A stretch of 64,000 nt of DNA. Source: Sva-07 sp963829585. Lineage in GTDB: Bacteria > Actinomycetota > Acidimicrobiia > Acidimicrobiales > Ilumatobacteraceae. The first letter of the stretch is position 1, and each line of letters opens with the position of its first letter. The translations under genes were made by a program, and so were the position numbers. The notes under the pieces were generated by a model that did no database searches, was not told the DNA's origin, and worked only from the letters and a program-made list of their open reading frames with translations. This document shows, piece by piece, positions 25,678-33,456 of the stretch. Where the stretch lies: assembly GCA_963829585.1 (NCBI GenBank), contig CAWHJD010000021.1, positions 62,001-126,000 of the forward strand, read 5' to 3'.

Positions 25678-26705
25678 TTGACGACCTCGGCGTTGGCGAG
25701 GTCGATGAGATCGGCGGCTTTGCGATACTCGCTCGCCAGCCAGTCGTTGGTGAGGTGCAGATACACCTGTGTCGTTTCGATCGAGGCGTGACCGGCCTGG
25801 GCTTGCAATGCTTCGATGGACATGCCGGCCTCACGCAGCCGGGTGAAACAGGTGTGACGCAACTGATGGCATGACGCCTGGGCGAGTCCGGCGCGGCGGC
25901 GAGCGCCGCGCATGATCTCATCGAGCCCGAACGCCGACAACGGCGCCCCACACGTGGGGCCGCGCAGCACCACGAACACCGCATCAGTCGACGCATCGAT
26001 CGGGCGTTCCTGATCGAGATAGCGCGCCAGGGTCGTGAAGAACCGTGCCGACATCGGGATCAGGCGTTGCCGGCCGCCCTTGCCATCGACGATGAACACC
26101 TTGCGTTCGGCTGAGCGGACATCTTCGAGCCGCAACCCCAGCACCTCGCAACGACGCAGCCCGCCCAGCAGCATCGCGTCGACCATCGCCCGATCACGCT
26201 CGGTTCGCAACGCCGCCACCAACCGATCCACATCGCACGGTGACAACACCCTCGGCAACGTCACCGGCGTGCGCACCAACGGTGCTCGACGACGCGGACC
26301 CGAACGTTGATGACGAGTCACCAACCCACGCGGCACCGGGTTACGCGTCACCGAGGTGTCATCGCGGACCATCAGATACGCGTAGAACCCCGACACCGAC
26401 GACAACCGCCGCCGGATCGTGCGCGGCGACAACCCCGACGCCCGGTCGATCGACACCACCTTGCCGCCATCGCCGTTGCGTTGGGCGGTGATGAACGCCA
26501 TCACATCCGCAGAGGTCACCCGGGCCGGGGTCTTGTCGACGAAGGTGAAGAACACCTTCAAATCGAACGCCACCGCCCGGATCGTGTTCGGCCTCGCCCG
26601 AGCCCGAAGGAACTCGAGATACGCATCCACGAGCGGATGACCCACCGTCACCACCAGCGGCCCATGGGACGTTTCGGACTGCACCACAACCGGCTTCCAA
26701 CGCAT
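25674..26705 (-). CDS. Tyrosine recombinase, first of an overlapping pair
   Basis: The 343-aa XerD-like recombinase has an N-terminal core-binding domain (HPLVDAYLEFLRARARPNTI) and catalytic motifs GGLRRCEVLGLRLEDV, GKGGRQRLIPM, CHQLRHTCFTRL and AGHASIETTQVYLHL. ATG 26705 is chosen over the longer frame because GGAG lies six bases upstream. It is translationally coupled to the second recombinase (ATGA overlap). The divergent gene at 26899 encodes a coiled-coil protein that could be the accessory component of the same transposition module. Confidence 0.85.
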   Translation of the reverse strand: MRWKPVVVQSETSHGPLVVTVGHPLVDAYLEFLRARARPNTIRAVAFDLKVFFTFVDKTPARVTSADVMAFITAQRNGDGGKVVSIDRASGLSPRTIRRRLSSVSGFYAYLMVRDDTSVTRNPVPRGLVTRHQRSGPRRRAPLVRTPVTLPRVLSPCDVDRLVAALRTERDRAMVDAMLLGGLRRCEVLGLRLEDVRSAERKVFIVDGKGGRQRLIPMSARFFTTLARYLDQERPIDASTDAVFVVLRGPTCGAPLSAFGLDEIMRGARRRAGLAQASCHQLRHTCFTRLREAGMSIEALQAQAGHASIETTQVYLHLTNDWLASEYRKAADLIDLANAEVVK

Positions 26706-26874
26706 CACGAGCTCCTCACCATCGAGCCCGCTCGCCGAGACACTACGGGCCCCAACGACACCCACATATCATGCGAAGTGTGCGGCCTCCGACCCCGATC
26801 GGCCCGCCGCATAATCACTGCGATTCCAGCCAGCAGCACCCTCACAGAGTATTACCCGGTGGGTGTACCCAATC

Positions 26875-26889
26875 GTTGCGTTTCGTTAC
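26875..26889. repeat. GTTGCGTTTCGTTAC, left half of an inverted repeat pair flanking the coiled-coil gene
   Basis: GTTGCGTTTCGTTAC here faces GGAACGAAACGTAAC at 27410-27424 in inverse orientation with two mismatches. It ends nine bases before the coiled-coil gene ATG, in the promoter space shared with the recombinase pair, so it may be an operator or an element end. Confidence 0.5.
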
Positions 26890-26898
26890 ACTACGGCC

Positions 26899-27375
26899 AT
26901 GACGGTTCCTGGCAAAGGTGGCCGGCCACGCAAGTGGCGGTCGGACGCCGACCGCGTGCGGGCGTTCCGGGCTCGGCACCGTGGCGAGGAAGAGCCCGCA
27001 ACGTTCGAAGAGGCGCTCGTCGACGGCGACGATCTCGCTCGGGCGGTCGAACACTCCCGACAGCTGCAGGCAGATCTCGCAGCAGCAATCGCCGAGCTGT
27101 CCGAGTCGAACGCAGCGCTACGGACCGAGCGTCGACGACACCAATCGACACAGCGCAGACTCGATCGGGCCAGGACAGAACTGGACGGCCTGCGCACCGC
27201 CGGTGCTCGCCGGGAGGAAGAGCTCGAGTTGCTGCGAGAAGGCTTCGCCGAGCTGAGGGCCGAGAACGCCGCCCTCCGGGCACGGATTGCCCTGACCGCC
27301 CCGGCCGCTCAACCCCAAGGACTCAATCGCGCTGATCGGCGTCGAGCCGCAAAGCGAGACCGATACAAGGACTGA
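26899..27375 (+). CDS. Basic coiled-coil protein divergent from recombinase pair
   Basis: The 158-aa protein starts MTVPGKGGRPRKWRSDADRVRAFRARHRG, a very basic, AT-hook-like (GRPRK) N-terminus suggestive of DNA binding. From about residue 45 to 125 it has heptad-rich sequence (LAAAIAELSESNAALRTERRR, ELELLREGFAELRAENAALRARI) that should form a coiled coil. The C-terminus is basic (ADRRRAAKRDRY). No enzymatic motif is seen. It shares a promoter region with the two recombinases and, like TnpC of Tn554, could be a small accessory factor. That comparison is inference. Inverted repeats lie on both sides. Confidence 0.6.
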   Translation: MTVPGKGGRPRKWRSDADRVRAFRARHRGEEEPATFEEALVDGDDLARAVEHSRQLQADLAAAIAELSESNAALRTERRRHQSTQRRLDRARTELDGLRTAGARREEELELLREGFAELRAENAALRARIALTAPAAQPQGLNRADRRRAAKRDRYKD

Positions 27376-27857
27376 GCTGCATCAGCCTGCGGCTGAGGCC
27401 CACTGTTACGGAACGAAACGTAACCGTGCACCTTCCGGGTAATGATATGTGAAGGGCTCCCCTACGGTCCCCGCCACTCGCTTGCCGACATGCCGGAATC
27501 TCATACCGGGAAGCCCCCTTCGCACTCCGGCGAGTTTCAACTACGTCGATCCACGGAGGCGGCCGCCGGGGCTCGACACGTTGCTGAATGGATCGAACAC
27601 GTCTGTCGACTGAGCACGCTCGAGTCGGGTGACGGCATGTCGTCCGAGCTGCCTGCCGGCAGACGACGTCAACGAGCAGTGAGGCGTGTGAGCGGTCGTG
27701 TGTGTGCAGGGATGCGCTGACCAGGGGGAAGGGAGTGATCCTGGGAGTCATCCGACACCCCCGGCCGACGGTGGTAGTGATCGTGTGTGTGGTCGTGGGA
27801 GTCATCGCATGCCGCGGTGGGAGTGGTCGAGTGTGTAGTCATCCGGACAGTACGGAC
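27376..27857. promoter_or_regulatory. Non-coding region with hairpin and repeated GGGAGTCATC motifs upstream of excisionase
   Basis: GTTACGGAACGAAACGTAAC at 27405-27424 is a 6-bp-arm hairpin and also the inverse partner of 26875-26889. Between about 27738 and 27850 the string GGGAGTCATC occurs twice, with a related GTAGTCATCCGGACA just before the excisionase gene. GTGATCGTGTGTGTGGTCGTG-like GT-rich stretches lie between them. Excisionase binding or iteron-like sites are possible. No gene is supported here. Confidence 0.45.
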
Positions 27858-28073
27858 ATGAGCTACTCCGACGAACCCGCCCACCGATCCACTTACACCG
27901 TCGAGGAAGTCGCCCGCATCCTCGGCATCTCGCGAACCACCGCGTATGAATGTGTGAGACGCGGCGAGATCCGAGCCCGACGGTTCGGGCGACGCGTCGT
28001 CATCCCGACGATCGTCGTCGACCAGCTGCTCAACGCGACCGATGACCTCCGGCCGGACGACTCGGTCAGCTGA
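27858..28073 (+). CDS. Excisionase-like helix-turn-helix protein (MerR/HTH_17 type)
   Basis: The 71-aa protein has YTVEEVARILGISRTTAYECVRRGEIRARRFGRRVVIP, the winged helix-turn-helix of small excisionase/AlpA-type DNA-binding proteins. It is encoded next to the integrase, tail to tail, with an 8-bp overlap of the 3' ends. It should bend DNA at the att arms and steer the integrase towards excision. ATG 27858 is the start. Confidence 0.8.
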   Translation: MSYSDEPAHRSTYTVEEVARILGISRTTAYECVRRGEIRARRFGRRVVIPTIVVDQLLNATDDLRPDDSVS

Positions 28074-29213
28074 GCAGTGCGGCAGCAGCCTCGGCGGCTT
28101 CGCTCTGCTGGCCCGGCATGACGTGACCGTAGGTGTCGAGCGTGAAGCTGACCGACGAGTGCCCGAGCCGCTCGCTCACGACCTTCGCGTTCACGCCCGC
28201 TGCGAGCAGATGCGATGCATGGGTGTGGCGAAGATCGTGGAGACGGATCCTCGCAAGCCCCGAGGACTCGACCAGACGGTTGAACGCCTGACCCACACTG
28301 TGCGGTCGCATCGGATCACCGACCTCGTTCGTGAACACGCGGTCGTCGGTCGGCGCCGTCATCCCGAGCTCGAACAGTTCCTCACGCTGTGTCGCTCGGT
28401 GTCGCTTCAGAATCGACGCGGTGCGCTGGTCGAGGTCGATCGTGCGCCGACTCCGCTTCGTCTTCGGCACCTCGACCCGCTCCACCCCTCCGAGGAACGA
28501 CGCAGCCACACGAACCGTCACCGTCGAGCGTGCGAGATCGACCGCGTCCCACCGCAATGCGACCAGTTCCCCGCGACGCATGCCGGTCATCGCGGCGAGA
28601 TGGACGAGCGCGCCGGCGCGGTAGTTCTCGACGTACCGCAGGAAGCGACTCAACTCGTCGGGCGACCACACGTTCATCTCGGGCGCCCGATCACGCGCCG
28701 CGGCCATGCTCGGAGCGTCCGCGAGCCTCGCAACGTTGCGCACCACGAGGCCCTTGCGTTCTGCGTCGTGGAGCATCTTGCCCAACAGCGTGTGCACGTG
28801 GTGCACGGTCGTCATCGACAACGGGCGACCACCGACGCCGCCGGCTCTCAACAGATCGGCGTAGAGCTTGTCGAGGTCGGTGGCGCGCAGCTCCTGCAGC
28901 TTGTGCGCCCCAGGTGCGGCAGAACCCAGTTCTTCATCGCCTGCCGATAGCCCGTCACGGTCGTCACCTTGCGACCCTGCGTCTCGAGCGCGTGCAGCCA
29001 CGTGTCGACGAAGTCGCGGACTCTCAGATCCGTCGGCGCCACGAAGTCCTGACGGCGGTGGGCGTCGATCGCAGTCGCCAGCGCTTCTTGCGCTTCCTTC
29101 TTCGTCGAGTACGACTTCTTCGACTGCCGGCGACGGTCACCTTCGAGCCACGAGACGTGCACGACCCACGGCTTCTTGCGGTCGTCGCGCCGGTACACGG
29201 TGCCGTTGGCCAT
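28066..29213 (-). CDS. Tyrosine site-specific integrase (frameshifted), next to tRNA-Arg
   Basis: The product starts at ATG 29213 with an AP2-like arm-binding domain (GTVYRRDDRKKPWVVHVSW, DRRRQSKKSYSTKKEAQEALA). It then has a core-binding domain (DFVDTWLHALETQGRKVTT) and, in another frame, a catalytic domain with MTGMRRGELVALRWD, IRLHDLRHTHASHLLA and LGHSSVSFTLDTYGHV. The frames join if one G is restored in the run at 28908-28911, giving about 382 aa, a normal length. The loss in a homopolymer suggests a sequencing error or a very recent mutation. It lies 105 bp from the tRNA and presumably recombines at the repeats at 13554 and 29321. Confidence 0.85.
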
Positions 29214-29244
29214 GGGTTCCCCTGGAGCAATCGGGCGAGATTCT

Positions 29245-29265
29245 GCTACCCAAATGCTACCCAAA
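29245..29265. promoter_or_regulatory. Integrase arm-type repeats beside the tRNA
   Basis: Two copies of GCTACCCAAA, 11 bp apart (29245-29254 and 29256-29265), lie 56 bp from the 43-bp core in the tRNA and just upstream of the integrase start. Their sequence and 11-bp phasing equal the pairs at 11802-11822 and 13713-13733. Confidence 0.7.
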
Positions 29266-29318
29266 CGACGTTTTCGGGTCAATCGTTGCGAGCTGCAAAC
29301 GATCTACCAGGTCTTTTG

Positions 29319-29394
29319 TGGCGCCCCTGGCAGGGATCGAACCTGCGACACACGGTTTAGGAAACCGATGCTCTATCCACTGAGCTACAGAGGC
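29319..29394 (-). tRNA. tRNA-Arg (anticodon CCT)
   Basis: The minus strand folds as a 76-nt cloverleaf. Acceptor stem GCCTCTG pairs with CAGGGGC; there is a D arm GCTC...GAGC, anticodon loop TTCCTAA giving anticodon CCT (codon AGG), T arm GCAGG-TTCGATC-CCTGC and an encoded CCA. Its 3' 43 bases recur at 13554 and, with one mismatch, at 11643. It is the integration target of the element on its 3' side. Confidence 0.93.
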
Positions 29395-29479
29395 CGGGCC
29401 GCAGCGCGCCGCGGCTCTCGACACGATAACCAGGAAGAACCCAGGAGCTTGCCGACGTGTTACGGGCTCGTGCGAGCGT

Positions 29480-30868
29480 TCACTCGACTCCAGCAGCTTC
29501 GCCCGCAGCCACGAGCAGCCGTCGGAAGCCCTGATCGATACCGGCGACGAACACGTCGAGATCGCTGGTCGCCTCGCGGTCGCCGGTCACTCCGATGAAC
29601 AGCGAGCCGCAGTAGGACCAGACCGCGACGGCGACTCGGATACGTCCGGCGAGCGGGGCGAACGGGTACCCCTCCAGCATTCGTCGCCCGCACAGGTACA
29701 TCGGCCGGCGTGGACCGGGCACGTTCGTGGCGACCGTCTCGAGGTTCTGCTGGGCGCGCACGACAGCACGCGCGACCATCGATGCGAGCGCGTGGGGAAC
29801 GACATCCCCCGTGTGGAGGAGCAGGGTGGACGCATCGGTTTGATGTGACCCCTTCAGGTCCGCGAGATGAGTGCGGATGGCGGCGAGTGTCTCGGCAGCG
29901 TCAGCGATGCCAACCGGCAGGAGCGCGTGCGCAACCGCGACACGATTGTCGACGAGCCCACGCTCCGAGGCGGTACGCGTCGATATCGGAACGAGCGCCA
30001 TCACGTCACGCCCCGCGCACGGCGCGCCACGTGCGGAGAGCAACTCACGGAACCCTTGGGCAACCGCAGCAAGGACGACATCGTTCACGGTGCCGCCGAG
30101 AGCGTGCCGGATCGTCGCGACGTCCGCGAGTGACATCTGCGTGTGGATCCAACGGCGGCGCGCTCCGATCGGGCCGGTCAACGGTGAGCCGAGACGGCGC
30201 GGCTGGAACCACAATCCCTTCGCCCCGGTCGCGATGTCGCGAATCCGTCTCCACGTCCGGACGGGTTGCAGGAGCATCATGACGAAGTGGCGGGCGTGTG
30301 CTCGGAGCGACTCCAGCATCGCGGCGACACCGAATCGTGCAACTTCGAACCCGGACGGCTCGGCGGTCGGCCTCCAGCCCTGCGGGGTCGGGGTTTCGGC
30401 ATCGGGCGCATCCTCCAGCATCAACGAGAGCAGGTCGGTTCCGGCGATCCCATCGACCACACAGTGATGCATCTTCGACACCACCGCCCACCGGTTGTCG
30501 CCGACGTTCTCGACCACGAACATCTCCCACAACGCCCGGCGCCGGTCGAGCGGCTGCACCATCACCTGTTCGACGAACTCCTCGAGTGCCCGCGGGCGAT
30601 CGCCCGGTAACACGACATGGTGGACATGGTCGGCGAGATCGAAGTTCACGTCGTCGATCCAGACCGGTCGGAAGACGCTTCTCGAGGATTGGCGGACCCG
30701 TTGACGGCAGCGCTCCACCCGAGCGAGCTTGGCTGCCACGAAGGCCTCCACCGAGCTGAAGGCCGGGGCCGGACCCTCGAAAATCGCCACCGATCCGATG
30801 TTCATCGGGCTGGTGTCGTTCTCGATGGCCAAGAAGACGGCGTCCAGGCTGCCAAGACGTTCCACCAT
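29480..30868 (-). CDS. Wax ester synthase / diacylglycerol acyltransferase (WS/DGAT)
   Basis: The protein of about 462 aa has the acyltransferase motif HHCVVDG in VVSKMHHCVVDGIAGTDLL. It also has the family segments ERLGSLDAVFLAIENDTSPMNIGS at the N-terminus and LVPISTRTASERGLVDNRV, TNVPGPRRPMYLCG and FAPLAGRIRVAVAVWSYCG in the C-terminal half. It condenses fatty acyl-CoA with alcohols or diacylglycerol to make storage lipid, probably at the membrane. ATG 30868 follows GGAGG closely; GTG 30865 is also possible. Confidence 0.9.
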   Translation of the reverse strand: MVERLGSLDAVFLAIENDTSPMNIGSVAIFEGPAPAFSSVEAFVAAKLARVERCRQRVRQSSRSVFRPVWIDDVNFDLADHVHHVVLPGDRPRALEEFVEQVMVQPLDRRRALWEMFVVENVGDNRWAVVSKMHHCVVDGIAGTDLLSLMLEDAPDAETPTPQGWRPTAEPSGFEVARFGVAAMLESLRAHARHFVMMLLQPVRTWRRIRDIATGAKGLWFQPRRLGSPLTGPIGARRRWIHTQMSLADVATIRHALGGTVNDVVLAAVAQGFRELLSARGAPCAGRDVMALVPISTRTASERGLVDNRVAVAHALLPVGIADAAETLAAIRTHLADLKGSHQTDASTLLLHTGDVVPHALASMVARAVVRAQQNLETVATNVPGPRRPMYLCGRRMLEGYPFAPLAGRIRVAVAVWSYCGSLFIGVTGDREATSDLDVFVAGIDQGFRRLLVAAGEAAGVE

Positions 30869-30945
30869 CCACCTCCGATACAAGTCTCGCGCGCGAGGTG
30901 CAGATCAACGTGTGGTCCCGCACCGACTTCGAACGACAGATCAGG

Positions 30946-31560
30946 TCAGCGATCGACTCCGGCGCGGCGACCGAACTTCTCCGCGGTGAAGACGAACGCG
31001 CGAAGGTCGTGGGGCCACGAGGCAGGAGGCAGCCCTGCCTTGTGGAACAGGTGGGCCAGAAACGTCTCGGCCGACGCAAGCTGCTCCCAGACCGAGGGCA
31101 GGAAGACGGCCCGCCTCGAACCGGCTGAGATCAACAGCCCGTCCACGCCCGGCTCGAGCGCATCGAGCAGGGCCTCGCGTGACGGCGCGTCGATCGGCGC
31201 CAGTGGCGACAGGAGAGAGATCTCGATGTCGAGGTGCTCGTAGTCGACCCAGCGCAACGCGGGCAGCCGGGGATCGGTGAACGCGGCCGACCACGCGTGC
31301 CGTGCGACGGACACGCCGACAGGTTCGTCGGTCTCGATCGAACCGATGCAGCCGTTCAGCTGGCCGTGGACGTTGAGCGTGACGAATGCCCCGACCGGGC
31401 GATGCAGCTCGTCCGGCAGCTCGTCCGGCGTCGGCACGGTCGGGCGGGAATTCCGGAGCCCGTCGACGATCGCCCGCTCGGCGATGTCGAGCAGCAGCTC
31501 GGTGTGGACCGCTGCGAGCGGGCGGTCCCAAGCCGCCTCAGGAAACGGCGAACGCGCCAT
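30946..31560 (-). CDS. amrA: AmmeMemoRadiSam system protein A (AMMECR1 domain)
   Basis: The 204-aa product has RPVGAFVTLNVHGQLNGCIGSIE, AFTDPRLPALRWVDYEHLDIEISLLSPL and RAVFLPSVWEQL, all typical of the AMMECR1 domain. Its biochemical role is not established. It overlaps the Memo gene by 23 bp and is the last gene of a four-gene operon with the radical SAM enzyme and DUF151. ATG 31560 is taken since the upstream frame is antisense-like and lies in the Memo gene. Confidence 0.9.
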   Translation of the reverse strand: MARSPFPEAAWDRPLAAVHTELLLDIAERAIVDGLRNSRPTVPTPDELPDELHRPVGAFVTLNVHGQLNGCIGSIETDEPVGVSVARHAWSAAFTDPRLPALRWVDYEHLDIEISLLSPLAPIDAPSREALLDALEPGVDGLLISAGSRRAVFLPSVWEQLASAETFLAHLFHKAGLPPASWPHDLRAFVFTAEKFGRRAGVDR

Positions 31561-32356
31561 ACCCCACCACCCGGTGATGATCGCCGGCGGTGTCGCCGGA
31601 ATTGCGGAGGTCGAGTTGCTCGACGGACAGCCCGCGGTCGGAAGCCACGTGCAGCAATCCGCGCAGCGGATACGCGCCACACGCGTCGTGGTCATCGACG
31701 GCATCGGGCCGGCAGGCAACGATGGCTGCTGCGGTGCGCGCATCGAGCCGCGTCGCGTCGTCGTAACCGTGGTAGTGCGACAGGTCGGTGCTGATCACCA
31801 CCAGCGTCTCGGGGCCGCCCCAGGATGCTTCGAGCACGGCGGCGACCTCGTCGACCGAGGCATCACCGACCGAGAACGGCAGCAGCGTGAACTCGTCGAG
31901 CACGCTCTGCAGGAACGGCAGCTGCACCTCGAGGCTGTGTTCTCCGGCGTGCGCCCGATCGTCGACACGCACTCCCGGCAGCCCGAGAGCGAGGTCTCGC
32001 CCCTCGGCGTCGATCGGCACGACGCCGAGGGGCGTCCGGAAGGCATCGACACCGGGGACGGCGAGGCCCCGTACGTACACGCGGTGGCTCGGCCCGAGGA
32101 GGACGACCCGGCGAATCGTCGTTCGTGCCTGGATGATCCGTGCGTAGGCGCTCGCGGCGATGGCGCCCGAATACACGTAGCCGGCGTGGGGTACGACGAG
32201 TGCCTTCGGAACAGCAGCGTCGACAGTCGGGATCCTGGCCTCGGCGAACGCCTGGCGAAGCGCTGCGCGAAGCGTGTCCGGGGCACCCGGATAGAACGAC
32301 CCGGCGACAGCCGGCGGACGCACGCGCGAGCCCTGCGAACTCGTCCCGGCGGTCAT
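31538..32356 (-). CDS. amrB: AmmeMemoRadiSam system protein B (Memo-like)
   Basis: This 272-aa Memo-family protein has VRPPAVAGSFYPG at the N-terminus, ALVVPHAGYVYSGAIAASAY, VVLLGPSHRVY, AGEHSLEVQLPFLQ and ISTDLSHYHGYDDA. The conserved His residues of these segments line a metal site in Memo proteins. Memo is related to class III extradiol dioxygenases. Its ATG overlaps the stop of the radical SAM gene by four bases. Confidence 0.92.
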   Translation of the reverse strand: MTAGTSSQGSRVRPPAVAGSFYPGAPDTLRAALRQAFAEARIPTVDAAVPKALVVPHAGYVYSGAIAASAYARIIQARTTIRRVVLLGPSHRVYVRGLAVPGVDAFRTPLGVVPIDAEGRDLALGLPGVRVDDRAHAGEHSLEVQLPFLQSVLDEFTLLPFSVGDASVDEVAAVLEASWGGPETLVVISTDLSHYHGYDDATRLDARTAAAIVACRPDAVDDHDACGAYPLRGLLHVASDRGLSVEQLDLRNSGDTAGDHHRVVGYGAFAVS

Positions 32357-33450
32357 GCCGATCCTCCCGTCGATCCGCTGCGGCGCAGCACGACCGGTTG
32401 GCGACGTTGGCCCCAGTTCTCGGCGGGGCCTTCGAACACACCGGGAATGGCGGTGCCACAGGCGGTGCAGTGGCCGGTGTCGTCGAGTCGGTACTCGCCC
32501 AGCACGTAGCCGTCGCGCGGGATGACGTACTGGCCGCAACCGGGACAGCGGGTGCTCCCACCGTCGAGATCGCGCACGTTGCCCGTGTACGCGTAGCGCA
32601 CGCCGTTGTCCATCGCGATCCGACGCGCCCTGGTGAGGGTCGCCGGTGGCGTGGGCCCACGGTCGAGCATCCGGTAGTCGGGGTGGAAGGCGGTGAAGTG
32701 CATCGGCACGTCGGGACCGAGGTGCTCGACGACCCACCGGGTCATGGCATCGAGTTCCTCGTCGCTGTCGTTCATCCCAGGGATGAGCAGGGTGGTGAGT
32801 TCGACCCACACATCGGTGTCGGCGAGGTACTCCAGCGTGTCGAGGACCGCACCGAGCTCGGCACCGCAGGTGTGCTTGTAGAAGTCCTCGGTGAAACCCT
32901 TCAGGTCGACGTTGGCGGCGTCGAGGTGGCGGTAGAACTCGGCGCGTGGTTCAGGTGAGATGTAGCCGGCGGTGACGGCGACGGTCTTGACGCCCAGGTC
33001 GTGACACGCGTCGGCGACGTCGATCGCGTACTCCATGAAGATCGTCGGGTCGTTGTAGGTGAACGCCACGCTGCGACACCCGAGGTCGGCCGCGGTCCGG
33101 GCGATGGTCTCGGGCGACGCCTGATCGGCGAGGGTGTCGATCTCCTTGGACTTCGAGATGTCCCAGTTCTGACAGAAACGGCACGCCAGGTTGCATCCCG
33201 CGGTGCCGAAGGAGAAGACCGACGAGCCGGGAAGGAAGTGGTTGAGCGGCTTCTTCTCGATGGGGTCGACGCAGAATCCGCTGGAGCGGCCATAGGTGGT
33301 GAGCACCACTTCGTCGCCCTCGCGGGCGCGTACGAAACACACGCCACGTTGGCCGTCGCGCAGCTTGCACTCACGCGGACAGAGATCACACTGGACGCGG
33401 CCGTCATCGAGTCGGTGCCAGTACTTGGTGGGGACGGTGAACTGATCCAT
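32353..33450 (-). CDS. amrS: AmmeMemoRadiSam system radical SAM enzyme
   Basis: The protein of about 365 aa has an N-terminal Cys cluster (CDLCPRECKL), the radical SAM Fe-S motif Cys86-x3-Cys90-x2-Cys93 in GCNLACRFCQNWDIS, and SAM-binding downstream segments (VAFTYNDPTIFMEYA, VKTVAVTAGYISPEP, VDLKGFTEDFYK). A C-terminal zinc ribbon (CPGCGQY, CTACGTAIPG) follows. The family resembles glycyl-radical activating enzymes but its substrate is unknown. ATG 33450 is one codon after a GTG. Confidence 0.93.
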   Translation of the reverse strand: MDQFTVPTKYWHRLDDGRVQCDLCPRECKLRDGQRGVCFVRAREGDEVVLTTYGRSSGFCVDPIEKKPLNHFLPGSSVFSFGTAGCNLACRFCQNWDISKSKEIDTLADQASPETIARTAADLGCRSVAFTYNDPTIFMEYAIDVADACHDLGVKTVAVTAGYISPEPRAEFYRHLDAANVDLKGFTEDFYKHTCGAELGAVLDTLEYLADTDVWVELTTLLIPGMNDSDEELDAMTRWVVEHLGPDVPMHFTAFHPDYRMLDRGPTPPATLTRARRIAMDNGVRYAYTGNVRDLDGGSTRCPGCGQYVIPRDGYVLGEYRLDDTGHCTACGTAIPGVFEGPAENWGQRRQPVVLRRSGSTGGSA

Positions 33451-33456
33451 CACCGG

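Larger units (their letters stand above)
13554..29363. mobile_element. 15.8-kb integrative element in tRNA-Arg(CCT)
   Basis: The ends are the 43-bp direct repeats at 13554-13596 and 29321-29363. At the tRNA end sit a tyrosine integrase (28066-29213) and an excisionase-like gene (27858-28073), the usual order for tRNA-targeted islands. Cargo from left to right: a TA-like locus, an AI-2E-type permease, gene fragments, DUF389 with a partner, a sulfatase, a CPA1 antiporter, SulP, a two-recombinase module and a coiled-coil protein. No conjugation or phage structural genes are seen. Whether all cargo entered together cannot be decided from the sequence. Confidence 0.7.

Noticed and set aside
27442..27720. 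A 92-aa plus-strand reading frame before the excisionase gene
   Set aside because: It has no ribosome-binding site and no domain, and its composition looks non-coding; the region is better explained as regulatory.
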